Shown here: positions 45,095 to 54,101 of the stretch, in pieces
How the letters are laid out: every line of letters starts with the position of its first letter
Numbering within the stretch: the first letter of the stretch is position 1
Made by a program: the position numbers and the translations under genes
Source: JACCXJ01 sp050740695
GTDB lineage: Bacteria > Pseudomonadota > Gammaproteobacteria > JACCXJ01
Length of the DNA: 64,000 bases
Direction of reading: 5' to 3'
Assembly: GCA_050740695.1 (NCBI GenBank)
Contig: JBOIDR010000008.1
Span: forward strand, 1-64,000
Notes under the pieces: generated by a model
The model's input: the letters and a program-made list of their open reading frames with translations, nothing else
Database searches by the model: none
Told to the model about the DNA's origin: nothing

Positions 45095-46426
45095 CTAGAA
45101 CGGGGCGCGGCCGGTCGGGGGCTTGCGCCGGACGTAGCGCTGCATCAATGGAGTGACCGAGACGCCATGGATCACGATCGACGTCGCCACCACGGTCAAC
45201 GTCATGGCGATGAATGGCTCAGCCAGAGCGGCGTCGAGCCCGTGGTTGATCGCATACATCAGATAATAGACGGAGCCGATCCCGCGAATGCCGAACCATG
45301 CCGTCAGCACGCGCTGCTGGCGGGTCGTCGTGGAGCCGGCGATGCATACCCACACGCAAACCGGCCTGATCAGCAGCAGCAGCACCGGGACGAACCAGTA
45401 TGCGGCGTCCGGAACGGAGATGAACGCGAGCATCGCACCGACGATCAAGACGACGGCAACCTCTACGATCCGCTCCATCTGCTCGTTGAACCCGAGGATC
45501 GCGCGCTTCAAGTGCGGGCCGGCCTGGAGCGGATCGATAGCCACGGCGTTCCTCGATCTTTCGTCGACCGGTAACGCCACCTCTTTCGTACGCCCGGGCG
45601 AGGAAGTCCACGCAATTGGGGTGTCCTCGGCGCGCCGCAGTGCGAGCCCAGCCGCGAACACCGCCAGGAAACCGTAAGTGTGAGCCAGGACCGCGATGCC
45701 GTACGACAGCGCGATTAGGCCGAGCGCTAGGAACTCGTCGAAGCCCACAGCCTCCCGGTGGCGCACACGCAGATAGAGCACCAGGTTGCCGATCAGACGG
45801 CCGGAAACAGCGCCGATGAGCAGTCCTCCGACAATCGCCCAAAAGCAATCGATGGCGAGCCAGCGCGCTCCCCACGGGCCGAGTTCGTGCAAACCGAGGA
45901 GCCCGAGCCCCAGCATGGCGAACGGGAACGCCAGGCCGTCGTTGAGCCCGCCCTCGCCGGTCAACGCGAACCGCAGCCGATCGCGATCCTGCGGATCGGC
46001 CACCTGCACTTCCGAGGCGAGAACGGGATCGGTGGGCGCGAGGATCGCTCCGAGGAGAATGGCCGCGCCAACCGGAAGCCCGAGCGCGGCGACGCCGATC
46101 AACGCGATGGTGCCCACGGTGAGCACCATCGCCCCCAGCGCCAGGGAAATCGCGAGCCGCCACCGGATGTCCGAAAGCGGCGCGCTCAACTTGAGGCCGG
46201 TGACGAAAAGCGAGATCAGCACTGCCGCCTCGGTCACGTGTTCGAGCACCGTCGAATCGTTGATCGGATCGAGATGCAGCAGTGCAACGCCCGCCGGCCC
46301 CAACGCGGCGCCCGCCGCGAGATACAGCATGGACGGGCTGACCGGCAAACGCTTCAACAGCGCACCGGTCATCGCCATCGTGATCAGCAACAATCCGAGG
46401 ACGACAGCCCAGACCGCGAAAGTCAT
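45095..46426 (-). CDS. Cation/proton antiporter of the CPA1 (NhaP-like) family
   Basis: The 443-residue membrane protein has about 12 hydrophobic segments and the CPA signatures AILLGAILAPTDPVLASEVQ (residues about 120-140, with the TDP motif) and GEGGLNDGLAFPFAMLGLG, where the acidic residue is central to ion exchange. It should exchange Na+ or K+ for H+ across the inner membrane. No TrkA-type C-terminal domain is present. It stands alone between mfd copy 3 and the Mth938-like gene. Ion specificity is unknown. Confidence 0.9.
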   Translation of the reverse strand: MTFAVWAVVLGLLLITMAMTGALLKRLPVSPSMLYLAAGAALGPAGVALLHLDPINDSTVLEHVTEAAVLISLFVTGLKLSAPLSDIRWRLAISLALGAMVLTVGTIALIGVAALGLPVGAAILLGAILAPTDPVLASEVQVADPQDRDRLRFALTGEGGLNDGLAFPFAMLGLGLLGLHELGPWGARWLAIDCFWAIVGGLLIGAVSGRLIGNLVLYLRVRHREAVGFDEFLALGLIALSYGIAVLAHTYGFLAVFAAGLALRRAEDTPIAWTSSPGRTKEVALPVDERSRNAVAIDPLQAGPHLKRAILGFNEQMERIVEVAVVLIVGAMLAFISVPDAAYWFVPVLLLLIRPVCVWVCIAGSTTTRQQRVLTAWFGIRGIGSVYYLMYAINHGLDAALAEPFIAMTLTVVATSIVIHGVSVTPLMQRYVRRKPPTGRAPF

Positions 46427-46508
46427 CGGTGGGGGTAGGACAATAGCTCGCGCGAGGCGCCGCCACGCGTCAGCTGATGGGCGCGCCGCCTGGCGCGCGC
46501 CTGGCGGA

Positions 46509-46886
46509 TCAGGCGGTGATCATGAGCAACGCGGCGGCCACGCGCCTGCCTTCGGAGCTCAAGACCATGAAGCTACGGCAGGCGGCGGCCGTGTCCATGA
46601 CCTCGAAACCGATATGGTGCCGGGCGAACGGAGCCGTGACCTCGCGGCTCGGGAAGCGCAGTCGCGCGCCGGTCCCGAGCACGGCGAGCTCGGGTCCGAG
46701 CGCCGTGATCTGGTCCAGATGTTCGGCCCTCAGCTCCTCGAACCCCTGGGGCGGCCAGTCGCGCACCAGGCGATCGGTCGTGATGATGAAGCTCCGGGTG
46801 AGGGTCTCGTCGTTTACAACGATGGCGCCCAGTCGATATCCGCGGATCGCGTAGCGGCCCAGCCCGTAATCCAGGTCGAACTTCAT
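46509..46886 (-). CDS. Mth938-like domain protein (DUF498 family)
   Basis: The 125-residue protein matches the small Mth938/NDUFAF3-like family: YAIRGYRLGAIVVNDETLTR at the N-terminus and AVLGTGARLRFPSREVTAPF with the conserved GTG. A C-terminal ALLMITA ends it. Bacterial function is unknown; the human relative aids complex I assembly. It starts 5 bases after the regA stop, so it is the third gene of the regB-regA operon. Confidence 0.85.
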   Translation of the reverse strand: MKFDLDYGLGRYAIRGYRLGAIVVNDETLTRSFIITTDRLVRDWPPQGFEELRAEHLDQITALGPELAVLGTGARLRFPSREVTAPFARHHIGFEVMDTAAACRSFMVLSSEGRRVAAALLMITA

Positions 46887-46891
46887 CGCGC

Positions 46892-47440
46892 TCACATGGG
46901 CGAGGGGCGTTTGTTCAGCTTGCGCTGCAAGGTGCGCCTGTGCATCCCGAGCCGCCGCGCGGCACTCGAGACGTTCCCGGTGCATTCCGTGAGTATCCGC
47001 TGGATGTGTTCCCATTCGAGCCGATCCACCGAGATCGGTCGGGGCGCGGGGTTGACCTGCGGATCGCCCTCGTCGCGGTCGAAGGCCGCCACGATCTCGT
47101 CCGCATCGGTGGGTTTGGTCAGATAATGGGTGGCCCCGAGCTTGATGGCCTCGACCGCCGTCGTGATGCTCGCATATCCCGTCAGGACCACGACCTTGGC
47201 CGCGCCGCCCGGCTGACACAGCGCCGAGACCAGCTCCAGTCCCGAGGGACCGGGCATGCGCAGATCCACCACGGCATAATGGGGGGCCTCCGCCTCGGCC
47301 AGTCGGCGTGCATCGGGGACATTGTGCGCGATGCGGACGGCGAAGCCGCGTTTTTCCAAGGCCTCACCGAGGACCCCGCAAAAGGTCTCGTCGTCATCGA
47401 CGAGCAAGAGCCGCGGGCCGGGAAGGGCTTCCGAGATCAT
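46892..47440 (-). CDS. regA: RegA/PrrA-type redox response regulator
   Basis: The 182-residue protein has a receiver domain (LLLVDDDETFCGVLGEALEK, phospho-Asp in YAVVDLRMPGPSGLEL, Lys in LTKPTDADE) and a Fis-type helix-turn-helix C-terminus (TGNVSSAARRLGMHRRTLQR). The short HTH with HRRTLQRKL is characteristic of RegA/PrrA/ActR regulators. It is 7 bases after regB. RegBA systems control respiration, carbon fixation and related pathways according to redox state; targets here are not known. Confidence 0.92.
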   Translation of the reverse strand: MISEALPGPRLLLVDDDETFCGVLGEALEKRGFAVRIAHNVPDARRLAEAEAPHYAVVDLRMPGPSGLELVSALCQPGGAAKVVVLTGYASITTAVEAIKLGATHYLTKPTDADEIVAAFDRDEGDPQVNPAPRPISVDRLEWEHIQRILTECTGNVSSAARRLGMHRRTLQRKLNKRPSPM

Positions 47441-47447
47441 CCCTCGA

Positions 47448-48767
47448 TCATACCCGCTGCGACGCCAGCAAGGGAGCCAGCGCCACGCTGATGCGGGCAC
47501 ACACCCCGGCGCCCGGCAGATCGCTCACCGTCAGCTCGCCGCCCAGGCGGTTCAGCGTGCTGCGCGCGAGATAGAGCCCGAGTCCCATGCCCTTGCCGGA
47601 CGGTTTGGTAGTCACGAAGGGCTCGCCGATGCGGTCTTTGATCTCGGGCGGCAATCCGGCCCCGTCATCGGCCACCTGGATCGAAAGTGCGTCGGAGGAC
47701 CAGCGCACCTCCAAGTCGACGTTCCGTGCCGCGGCGTCCGCCGCATTGTGCAAGACATTCAAGATCGCTTGGTCGAGCGTACGATCCGCGACGATCTCGG
47801 GGGCCGGCTGCGGGCCCTCGAAACGCGATGCCAGGGGCACGCCGGGGCGCAGCGCGCGCCACTCCCTGATCAGATCTTCCAGGTAACGGTCCACCCGCAC
47901 CCTCCGGCCGGCATCGGCCTGCACCTGCCCGGCGCGCGCCGCCATGTTAGCGAGGATGCTCTTGCAGCGAATGATCTGCTCGCGCAGGAGCCCGATGCGG
48001 GCCGTGAGCACCGCTTCGCCGCGGTGCTCGCGCTCCATCTCCTTGGCTACGATCGCCATGGTGCCGAGCGGCGTGCCGAGCTCATGGGCCGTCCCGGCCG
48101 CCAAGGTGCCGAGTACCACGAGCTGGTTGGCCTCGAGAGCCCGTTCGCGAGCCGCCGCCAGCTCGTGCTCATGGACGCGCAGTGCGGAGCCCATCTTGGC
48201 GACGAAATAGGCGACGACCCCGGCGCTGAACATGAAACCCCACCACATTCCCCAGATATGCTTGGTGAAGTCATGCCCGATCTCTTCGCCTTGGGGCGGG
48301 TGTACCTCAACGTACAGGGGATGCACGTGGGTGAACATCAAGACCGTGTAGCAGAGGACGGACTCCGCAGCCACGCACCCGGTCAGGGCCGGCCGCAACA
48401 GCGCCGCGGCCACGATCACCGGGACCAGCAAGAGCGAGGCGAAGGGGTTGGCGGCGCCCCCGGCGAACAACAGCAGGGCCGCCATCCCGAAGACATCGAT
48501 GGATAGCTGTCCGAGCATCATGCGTTCCGAGACCGGTACTCCCGGCTTGATGAAACGCGCGCTCACCAAGGTCAACACGGTGAGCGCGGCGATCACGATG
48601 GCCACGGGCAGGGCCGAGGGCGGTACGGCGAGGATATAGTTGGATACGAACACCGCGGCGAGTTGCCCGGAGATGATGACGGCGCGCAGCAAGAACAGGT
48701 ACTGCAGGCACAGCCCCGTCAATAGGCTCGCGGGTGCCGGACGGATCGGGGTAGTCGTGTGGTTCAT
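47448..48767 (-). CDS. regB: RegB/PrrB-type redox-sensing histidine kinase
   Basis: The 439-residue membrane kinase has six hydrophobic segments, and the extracytoplasmic loop motif GGAANPF at residues 103-109, the quinone-sensing GGxxNPF of RegB. The H-box is GTAHELGTPLG (His228) and the redox-active Cys is in REQIIRCKSILANMA (Cys268), followed by an HATPase domain (DDGAGLPPE, GMGLGLYLARS). All three RegB sensing elements are thus present. The start MNHTTT is chosen because upstream sequence is not membrane-like. Confidence 0.92.
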   Translation of the reverse strand: MNHTTTPIRPAPASLLTGLCLQYLFLLRAVIISGQLAAVFVSNYILAVPPSALPVAIVIAALTVLTLVSARFIKPGVPVSERMMLGQLSIDVFGMAALLLFAGGAANPFASLLLVPVIVAAALLRPALTGCVAAESVLCYTVLMFTHVHPLYVEVHPPQGEEIGHDFTKHIWGMWWGFMFSAGVVAYFVAKMGSALRVHEHELAAARERALEANQLVVLGTLAAGTAHELGTPLGTMAIVAKEMEREHRGEAVLTARIGLLREQIIRCKSILANMAARAGQVQADAGRRVRVDRYLEDLIREWRALRPGVPLASRFEGPQPAPEIVADRTLDQAILNVLHNAADAAARNVDLEVRWSSDALSIQVADDGAGLPPEIKDRIGEPFVTTKPSGKGMGLGLYLARSTLNRLGGELTVSDLPGAGVCARISVALAPLLASQRV

Positions 48768-48930
48768 GTCACGATGTGGTCGGTGAGGCGGGGCGGGAGC
48801 CATGTTACCACCGTTGCGATACCCACCTTCCCCTGTCCGCCTGGCGGACGAGGGAAGGTCGGGATGGTGGTCAAGCGTGTAGAATTCACCAAGCGCCCTG
48901 TTTTGTACCCTACATTCCAACGCGTGCCAT

Positions 48931-50479
48931 ATGACTCCCGACTCCGATGGCCTCCACCCCATCGCCAACACGACTTCGCCGGGCATCGGTGCCGACGTCG
49001 TCTTCGTGCACGGCCTTATCGGAGGCTCACACAGCACATGGCGGCATGGCCAGGAAGGAAAGGACGGCCATTTCTTCTGGGCGGAGGAACTCGGCAAGGC
49101 ACTCCCTCACTGCGCCATCTGGTCGCTCGGATACGCGGCAGGCATCACTCATTGGTTTGGCGCGCCAGGCATGGCTATCCAGGACCGCGCGCGCAATCTC
49201 GTTCTTAAGCTTCTCAACCACAACCTTGGCCGGCGGCCCCTCCTCTTCATCACCCACAGTATGGGGGGTTTGGAGGTGAAGGAAATCATCGTGCGCAGTC
49301 AGACGCGCGGCTCAGCGGATTGGAAGACCCTCGTCGCTTCCATTCGCGGTATCGTCTTCTGCGGTACGCCTCACCGCGGCTCCCATTTCGCCACTGCTGC
49401 AAAAATCCTTTCGAACTATCTTCGCAGTCAGGAGAATCTGCAGCAGATGAAAATGGGCGCGCCCGAACTCGACACCCTGCACGACGAGTTTATTACCTGG
49501 TGGCCGTGGAGCAGGAAGATTGGCGCAACGCAGCCATCCGCGTCGGCAACCTCAGTGAACTGGAGCTTACGCTCGGCGACGTGCCCGCCGCCGAGGATAC
49601 GGCGTCGAAGTCCGTCATGTACGCCGATCGCAGCGGCGACGCCTTTCATCGGATGAGCAAACGCGCTATCCACGCCGACGCGCTACATCAGGCGGAGCGG
49701 CTGGAGGCGAGCCGCAACCTTTTTGCCGAGGCCGAATCGGTACACGCGAAGGACCGGCCCGACTACCTCTGCTCTACTCCGTAGCAGGCTACCGATATTG
49801 CGACCTCCTGCTCGGCATCGCCGAGCGCGCTGCGTGGCGACGGTGGACAGGCCGCCCGCTCGCGGGTTCGCCGGGCGCCGCATCCGGTGGTTCAGGCGGC
49901 AAGATGCCGCCCGAATCCGCTGCCGAGACGGCCGCGCTGCTTTCCGACCTCGCCGCCGTAGAGCGCCGCGCCGCGCAGACGCTCGAATAGGCTAGGAACG
50001 TTTTTCATTTCGGGCTCACCATGGCTCTTGACCACCTCACGCTGGGCCGCGTCCATCTCCTCCTGGACGTCCTCGATTCCCCCGACACCCATCTGCACTC
50101 AGCCAGAACGTCATTGGACACTGCCCTCGCCACGCTGCGTCAAGCCAACACCAGCGACTTCCTGCCGCTTGTCCTGCTTGCCTGCGCCTGGCTGCACACG
50201 CTCCTGGGCGATTGGGACGCCGCGCGCCAGCGGCTCGACGAGGCCTACGCACTCTGCACCCACGGCGGCAATCCGCAGAAGGGCCGGCAGGGCGGCATGC
50301 GACTCTACCTCGCCGACACGCTGCTACACCGCACCAGGCTGTTCGGATCGCGAAATGACTATCCCTGGCCCGGCCGCACCCCGAAAGTCGATCTCGATGA
50401 GGCCGGAACGCTCATCGACGCCTGCGGCTACCACCGCCGCGACCAAGAGCTCGCGGACGCCCGCGCCGCCCTCGGCTGA
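48931..50479 (+). pseudogene. Alpha/beta hydrolase fused to a TPR tail: remnant of a larger STAND-like gene
   Basis: The N-terminal about 190 residues form a SERAC1/PGAP1-like serine hydrolase: VVFVHGLIGGSHSTWRHG, nucleophile in ITHSMGGLEVKEI, and FCGTPHRGSHFA. At LHDEFI the frame breaks into TPR-type repeats (AVEQEDWRNAAIRVGNLSEL, SGDAFHRMSKRAIHADALHQ) that continue through two more indels (a missing base near 49773 and a stop at 49990) to HRRDQELADARAALG. Proteins with these two ends usually carry an NTPase in between, which is absent. It looks like an internal deletion of a hydrolase-NTPase-TPR defence-type gene. Confidence 0.65.
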
Positions 50480-50481
50480 GA

Positions 50482-51214
50482 GCTTACCTTGCGAGCTATA
50501 CGACGGCCCTCAGGGATAAACCATCGAAAGATCATCCCTTCACCAAGGGCCACATCGACGCGTTCGCCGGCTCCGGGTATCGCAACGCGCGGCGAGAGGA
50601 TGAGGCGGGGAAGCTGTCGCAGGCGCTGCTGTTCCCCGATCTCGCTGAGACGGAGCCGCAGGCGTTCCTCGATGGATCGACCCGGCTCGCGCTCAAGACA
50701 GAGCCTCGTTTCGACCGCTACGTGTTTATCGAGCGTAGCGCCGAGCGGTGTGCGCAACTCGAGGCGCTCAAGTCCGAATTCTCGCATCTCGCGAGCGACA
50801 TCCAGATCCGCCGCGGCGACGCGAACACCGAGATCCAGGTGTGCAGGAAGGACTGGACCTCGCACCGAGCGGTCCTTTTTCTCGATCCGTACGGCATGCA
50901 GGTGGAGTGGACGACGATTGAGGCGATCGCCGGGACGAAGGCGATCGACCTCTGGCTGCTGTTTCCTCTCGGGATCGGCGTGAACCGCCTGCTCACGAAG
51001 TCCGGAGCGATCCCGGAGTCGTGGCGCCGACGACTCGATCTCCTCCTCGGCACTGAGGATTGGTACGAGCAGTTCTACCGCGTCGAGAGTACGCCCACGT
51101 TGTTCGGCGAGGCTGATCGTGTCCTCACTTCTCTGCTTCGCGGTCGGGAACAAGCAGGGCGCCCCTACCGCGTTGCGTATCGCCAACTATCTACTGAAAA
51201 AAGGGGTGCAGTAA
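50482..51214 (+). pseudogene. Three-Cys-motif partner protein TcmP, 5' truncated and frameshifted
   Basis: From ASYTTALRDKPSKDHPFTKG the sequence matches TcmP: HIDAFAGSGYRN (methyltransferase-like motif), RYVFIERSAERCAQLEALKS, AVLFLDPYGMQVEWTTIEAI and WLLFPLGIGVNRLL. The usual N-terminus (about 20 residues) is missing. Near 51140 one indel shifts the frame; the natural ending, ANYLLKKGVQ and TAA, is in the other frame. TcmP genes normally sit next to the DUF5131/Gp37-type gene, as here (TAATG overlap). Their joint role is unknown. Confidence 0.75.
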
Positions 51215-51481
51215 TGGCCCAAGGTTCCGGCATCGAGTGGACCGAGTCGACATGGAACCCCGTGACCGGCTGTACGAAGATCAGCCCCGGGTGCAAGTAC
51301 TGCTACGCCGAGCGGATGGCGGAGCGGCTCCAGGCGATGGGCCAGGAGAACTACCCGCCGCGCAGAGGTACCGTTCTTCTTCAAGCAGTGGGGCGGCAGG
51401 AACAAGAAAAAGGCGGGGCGTATGCTCGAGGGGCACACGTGGAACCAGATGCCGAAATATGTCTCCGTCACCGCACCGTGA
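51214..51481 (+). pseudogene. DUF5131 (phage Gp37/Gp68-type) three-Cys protein, centre deleted
   Basis: The start is intact: GIEWTESTWNPVTGCTKISP, then GCKYCYAERMAERL, carrying the three Cys that name the system and resembling a radical-SAM cluster motif. After GQENYPPR it jumps to the very end of the protein (EVPFFFKQWGGRNKKKAGRM, ... TWNQMPKYV) in a shifted frame. About 150-200 codons are missing. It overlaps the TcmP stop. Confidence 0.75.
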
Positions 51482-51542
51482 CAAGGACCCAGGGCGTACC
51501 GACCGCTGTCCGTCGGGCGTGGACGCAAGGCACCAGATGTCA

Positions 51543-52517
51543 TCAATGAGTAGGTAGCTCGAACCACGTAAACAATGCCTCGGCCTCTTCCCGGGAACGA
51601 GCGCTGGCGGCCGCCTCTACCACCTCACGCGTGAGATGGGAGGCGAAGCCCTCGATAAAATCGTACATATAGCCGCGCAGAAAGGTCCCCTTTCGAAACC
51701 CGATCCGGGTCACGCTGGGCTCGAACAGGTGCCCGGCGTCGAGCGGCATGAGGTCCTGGTCGGTCCTGGGATCATAGGCCATGCCGGCAATGATCCCGAC
51801 ACCCAGACCGAGCTTCACATAGGTCTTGATGACGTCGGCATCCACCGCCGTCAGGACCACGCGCGGCGCGAGGCCATGTCTCTGGAACGCCTGGTCCAAC
51901 TGCGAGCGGCCGGTGAACCCGAACACATAGGTGATGACCGGGTAGCGGGCCACCGCCTCCAGCGTGAGCGGCGTCTCCTCGGTAAGGGGATGCCCGTGTG
52001 GGACGAGGATGCTGCGGTTCCACCGGTAGCAGGGGAGCATCACGAGGTTGTCGAACAACTCCAGGGCCTCGGTCGCGATCGCGAAATCGACCTGGCGGGT
52101 CGCGGCGAGGTCGGAGATCTGCATCGGCGTGCCCTGGTGCATGTGCAGGGCGACCTCGGGATATTTCGCGATGAAGGCCTTGATGACGGGCGGCAGCGCA
52201 TAGCGTGCCTGGGTGTGCGTCGTGGCGATGCTCAAGGTCCCGTGCCGGTGGTCTCTGAACTCCTCGGCGATGCGGCGGATGGTCGCCACGTCGGCCAGTA
52301 TGCGGTCCGCCACTTCCAGGATGGCCTGACCCGCCGGTGTGATCTCGGTCAGATGTTTCCCACTGCGGGTGAACACCCGTAACCCGAGTTCCTGTTCCAG
52401 AAGCTTGATCTGCTTGCTGATCCCCGGTTGCGAGGTGTAGAGGACAGCGGCCGTGGCCGATAGGTTGAGGTCGTGGCACGCGATCTCCACGAGATAGCGC
52501 AGCTGTTGGAGTTTCAT
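51543..52517 (-). CDS. cysB: LysR-family regulator CysB
   Basis: CysB activates sulfur-assimilation genes when sulfur is limiting, with N-acetylserine as inducer. The 324-residue length and the sequence (MKLQQLRYLVEIACHDLNLS, then SQPGISKQIKLLEQELG in the winged HTH; TTHTQARYALP and FGFTGRSQLDQAF in the sensor domain) are those of CysB. It is divergent from a TauE-type anion exporter, which it may regulate. The 119-base gap between them is A/T-rich with TATAA-like words. Confidence 0.92.
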   Translation of the reverse strand: MKLQQLRYLVEIACHDLNLSATAAVLYTSQPGISKQIKLLEQELGLRVFTRSGKHLTEITPAGQAILEVADRILADVATIRRIAEEFRDHRHGTLSIATTHTQARYALPPVIKAFIAKYPEVALHMHQGTPMQISDLAATRQVDFAIATEALELFDNLVMLPCYRWNRSILVPHGHPLTEETPLTLEAVARYPVITYVFGFTGRSQLDQAFQRHGLAPRVVLTAVDADVIKTYVKLGLGVGIIAGMAYDPRTDQDLMPLDAGHLFEPSVTRIGFRKGTFLRGYMYDFIEGFASHLTREVVEAAASARSREEAEALFTWFELPTH

Positions 52518-52636
52518 AGGCCCACCCTAGTGCACTCGGGCTATAAGCCTATAACAAAGTATGCTTTATGGATATAGGGACCTTGCGGTTAAAGTAGGGA
52601 CAGGTACACCACCGACCACAAGGACCCAGATCGCTC

Positions 52637-53419
52637 ATGGATTTCGCTTACACGCTCTCGGGGTTTATCGTCGGCTTCATCGTCGGGCTGACGGGGGTTG
52701 GCGGCGGTTCATTGATGACCCCGCTCTTGGTGCTCGTATTCGGTGTGAATCCGGCCATCGCGGTGGGGACCGATCTGCTCTACGCCGCCATCACGAAATG
52801 CGGCGGGATCCTCGTGCACCACAAACAGCGCACCATCGATTGGCGCGTCGTCCGGCTCATGGCTGCCGGCAGCCTGCCGGGCGCCGTGCTCACCTTGCTG
52901 GCGCTCAGACACTTCCAGAGAGAGGGCATCGACTACACGACCTTGATCACCTCGACGTTGGGAGTGGCGCTCATCCTCACCTCGCTGGTTCTGCTCTTCA
53001 AGCGCCAGCTCCTGGAGTTCAGTTACCGGGAGCCCTTCCAGGCCGTGCGCGCCGTGCACCGTCAGCTCAAGGGCCCGGCAACGGTGCTGGTGGGGTCGGT
53101 GATCGGGGTCTTGGTGACCCTGTCTTCGGTGGGCGCGGGCGCACTGGGTGCGGCCGCGCTGTTCTTCCTGTATCCGCGGCTGCCGGCCGTATCGATCGTA
53201 GGCAGCGACCTCGCCCACGCCGTGCCCTTGACCGCCGTGGCTGGTCTCGGCCACGCACACCTCGGCACCGTGGATTTCGTCCTCCTCGGGAGCCTCCTGC
53301 TCGGATCCCTGCCGGGGATCTATCTGGGCAGCCACCTCGGGGTCCGACTCCCGGACCAGATCGTCCGTCCCATCCTCGCCAGCATGCTGCTTTTCATCGG
53401 CATCCGCTTCGCGCTGTAG
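52637..53419 (+). CDS. TauE/SafE-family sulfite/organosulfonate exporter-like permease
   Basis: The 260-residue membrane protein has eight hydrophobic segments in two repeats, with the family motif GFIVGLTGVGGGSLMTPLLV (residues 14-33) and a second GVLVTLSSVGAGALGAAAL. Members move small sulfur-containing anions such as sulfite or sulfoacetate. Divergent orientation with cysB supports a sulfur role. The start MDFAYTLSG fits the first helix; upstream in-frame sequence is not hydrophobic. The direction of transport and the substrate are inferred only. Confidence 0.88.
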   Translation: MDFAYTLSGFIVGFIVGLTGVGGGSLMTPLLVLVFGVNPAIAVGTDLLYAAITKCGGILVHHKQRTIDWRVVRLMAAGSLPGAVLTLLALRHFQREGIDYTTLITSTLGVALILTSLVLLFKRQLLEFSYREPFQAVRAVHRQLKGPATVLVGSVIGVLVTLSSVGAGALGAAALFFLYPRLPAVSIVGSDLAHAVPLTAVAGLGHAHLGTVDFVLLGSLLLGSLPGIYLGSHLGVRLPDQIVRPILASMLLFIGIRFAL

Positions 53420-53531
53420 CATAGGCCCGACTACACCGGGCCAGAATGAATACAGCGCGTCAGATAGAGGTCTTGGCCGCGAGTTGCCCCTGCGGCCCAA
53501 TCGGAAGGTCGAGGGTAAGCGCAGCTGAATG

Positions 53532-53568
53532 CGCCGTACCGGCCGGTTCGACACCGGCCGGTACGGCG
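53532..53568. terminator. Perfect 16-bp stem hairpin between convergent genes
   Basis: CGCCGTACCGGCCGGT and its exact complement surround a TCGAC loop, 112 bases after the tauE-like stop and 15 bases after the minus-strand DUF465 stop. It has no T-run on either side, so it is not a textbook intrinsic terminator. It may still end both transcripts or be a protein-binding palindrome. Confidence 0.45.
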
Positions 53569-53583
53569 GCCCGGCGCGGAACC

Positions 53584-53823
53584 CTAGCTAGCTGCCCACC
53601 CTTCCCTCGAACGGCGTCGGCTCGCGATGATGGCCGCCATCCGGTCCTTGAGCAACAACTTCTGCTTCTTCAGGTTCTCCAGCGATACGTCATCGAGCGG
53701 GAAGGTCCCCTCGTTGGCCTGATGGACCTGCTCTTTCAGACCGTGGTGCTTCTGGTAAAGACGCTTGAACTCCTCATCGCTGGAGAGGAGCTCTTGCACG
53801 ATTTCGTCATCGGATTCAAACAT
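53584..53823 (-). CDS. DUF465 (YdcH-like) small coiled-coil protein
   Basis: The 79-residue protein matches DUF465: EEFKRLYQKHHGLKEQVHQA followed by LKKQKLLLKDRMAAIIASRR. It is a small charged helical hairpin of unknown function, common in proteobacteria. A GGGGGCGAG ribosome site precedes the ATG by a few bases; the frame is open further up, but the conserved protein starts at MFESDDEIV. Confidence 0.85.
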   Translation of the reverse strand: MFESDDEIVQELLSSDEEFKRLYQKHHGLKEQVHQANEGTFPLDDVSLENLKKQKLLLKDRMAAIIASRRRSREGWAAS

Positions 53824-54050
53824 CTCGCCCCCTTTCACTGTGTTGTGCCGATCCCCGGTGCCGACGCCCTCGCAACCACGACCGGCCGCCATCCCACGCC
53901 ATCCGCGGTTTGAACCGTCACCGGCACCGGTGTTTGCCACGAAGCGATTCCACCTTTTCAACCCTAGTCCAGAACGGCGACGATCACAAGGCAGGTGCGA
54001 CGCCGGAGCCGGAGCCGCGGGACACCGTCGCCGGCCCACGCTGGTCTAAA

Positions 54051-54079
54051 AAAGAAACCCGCATGACGCGGGTTTCTTT
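54051..54079 (-). terminator. Strong terminator after the desaturase gene
   Basis: AAAGAAACCCGC and GCGGGTTTCTTT form a perfect 12-bp stem with loop ATGAC. On the minus strand the stem is followed by more Ts (TTTTTTAG), and it begins 22 bases past the desaturase stop. The A-run on the other side means that it could work in both directions. Confidence 0.88.
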
Positions 54080-54101
54080 ACATCGCGGAGGTGGCCTGGT
54101 C

